In this document: piece after piece, positions 32,214 to 32,665 of the stretch
Numbering within the stretch: position 1 is the first letter of the stretch
Layout of the letters: every line of letters begins with the position of its first letter
Source of the DNA: DATJFQ01 sp035495555
GTDB taxonomy: Bacteria > Acidobacteriota > Vicinamibacteria > Vicinamibacterales > 2-12-FULL-66-21
Length of the DNA stretch: 32,665 nt
Reading direction: 5' to 3'
NCBI GenBank assembly: GCA_035495555.1
Contig: DATJFQ010000095.1
Coordinates: forward strand, 1-32,665
Made by a program: the position numbers and the translations under genes
Notes under the pieces: model-generated
Database searches by the model: none
Told to the model about the DNA's origin: nothing
What the model saw: the letters and a program-made list of their open reading frames with translations, nothing else

Positions 32214-32665
32214 ATGCGCGTCATCGGCTGCCTGCTGCTCGCGATGCTGCTCGTCCAACCCGCGCAACCGCGAACCGCCATTCCCCCGTCAGCGGAACGT
32301 GCGTATCGCGTCGTCGCGCCCCTCGTCGATGGGGCGTCCGCGATGGAGATCGTGCGCTTCATGGATCAGTACTGGCGGCTCGCGGGGAATCGCGGGTTCA
32401 ACGCATCTATCGATCACATTCGCGCGCGCCTCGACGCGGCCGGTGTCACGAGTCGAGTGGAGGAGTTTCCCAACCGCGGCAAGGGGTGGGACTACACGGT
32501 CGGGACCGTCTCGTTCGCCGACTCCGGCGAGGTGCTGATCTCGCGCGAGCGGGACCGCGTCTCGCTGTGCATCAATTCGTTTTCGACGGCTCCGGGCGGC
32601 ATCGACGCTCCGCTCGTCGACGTCGGCAGCGGCGGCGCGGCTGCCGATTACGCCGGGAAAGACGT
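32214..32665 (+). CDS. Secreted M28-type metallopeptidase, N-terminal part only
   Basis: I translated 150 residues before the window ends. A signal peptide (MRVIGCLLLAMLLVQPA, about 1-18) is followed by a segment like the pre-catalytic region of M28 aminopeptidases: MEIVRFMDQYWRLAGNRGFN, then SIDHIRARLDAAGV and VEEFPNRGKGWDYT. The sequence then runs into a strand-rich part (PLVDVGSGGAAADYAGKDV) typical of a protease-associated domain insert. The zinc ligands would lie beyond the edge, so the catalytic assignment is inference. GGGAG (32203-32207) lies 6 nt before ATG 32214. The start follows the HIRAN-like gene by 3 nt. Confidence 0.7.
   Translation, partial: MRVIGCLLLAMLLVQPAQPRTAIPPSAERAYRVVAPLVDGASAMEIVRFMDQYWRLAGNRGFNASIDHIRARLDAAGVTSRVEEFPNRGKGWDYTVGTVSFADSGEVLISRERDRVSLCINSFSTAPGGIDAPLVDVGSGGAAADYAGKD

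Overview
The window is a gene-dense, high-GC chromosomal segment from a Gram-negative bacterium. It carries KDO/lipopolysaccharide genes, signal-peptide proteins and an outer-membrane-type barrel protein. The mix (CBM9/DUF5916 barrel protein, secreted S9 and M28 peptidases, fused 2-oxoacid:ferredoxin oxidoreductase, single-polypeptide succinate dehydrogenase anchor) is most like Acidobacteriota, perhaps Vicinamibacteria. That placement is inference from gene content; no rRNA or marker search was possible. I see no tRNA, rRNA, insertion sequence, prophage or CRISPR array.

Layout. (1) 1-4265, minus strand: kdsB-pyrG-kdsA-kdsD, a tight operon joining CTP synthesis to CMP-KDO synthesis; kdsD runs off the left edge. 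(2) 4327-6463: a small membrane-anchored GspC/PilP-like protein (+) convergent with serA (-). (3) 6464-8833: a divergent promoter region with two DnaA-box-like 9-mers, then icd-mdh (+). (4) 9074-10558: a secreted protein with a duplicated beta-sandwich. (5) 10583-19343: a reductive pyrimidine degradation module. It has a PreA-like dehydrogenase, a ureidopropionase-type amidohydrolase, a dihydropyrimidinase and an NCS1 nucleobase transporter, and is split by two secreted/outer-membrane genes. (6) 19412-23058, minus strand: sdhCAB. (7) 23137-28162, plus strand: sucCD and korAB, divergent from sdh. (8) 28219-30294: a secreted S9 peptidase. (9) 30480-32665: a small acidic protein (-), then ndk, a DUF2905 protein, dcd, a HIRAN-like small protein and the start of a secreted M28-type peptidase (+).

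Functionally, icd, mdh, sdhCAB, sucCD and korAB give five TCA-cycle steps in about 22 kb, with ferredoxin-linked KOR in the place of 2-oxoglutarate dehydrogenase.

The most unusual non-coding feature is a set of six intergenic arrays of degenerate 7- or 8-bp tandem repeats in four unit families. They resemble the short tandemly repeated heptamers known from filamentous cyanobacteria. The largest (20180-20423) lies inside the sdh operon and is an inverted array of 20 units in one orientation and 14.5 in the other. A second recurring pattern is a -10-like hexamer 5-9 nt upstream of start codons that lack a Shine-Dalgarno sequence (kdsB, serA, ndk, HIRAN-like gene), which suggests leaderless transcripts.
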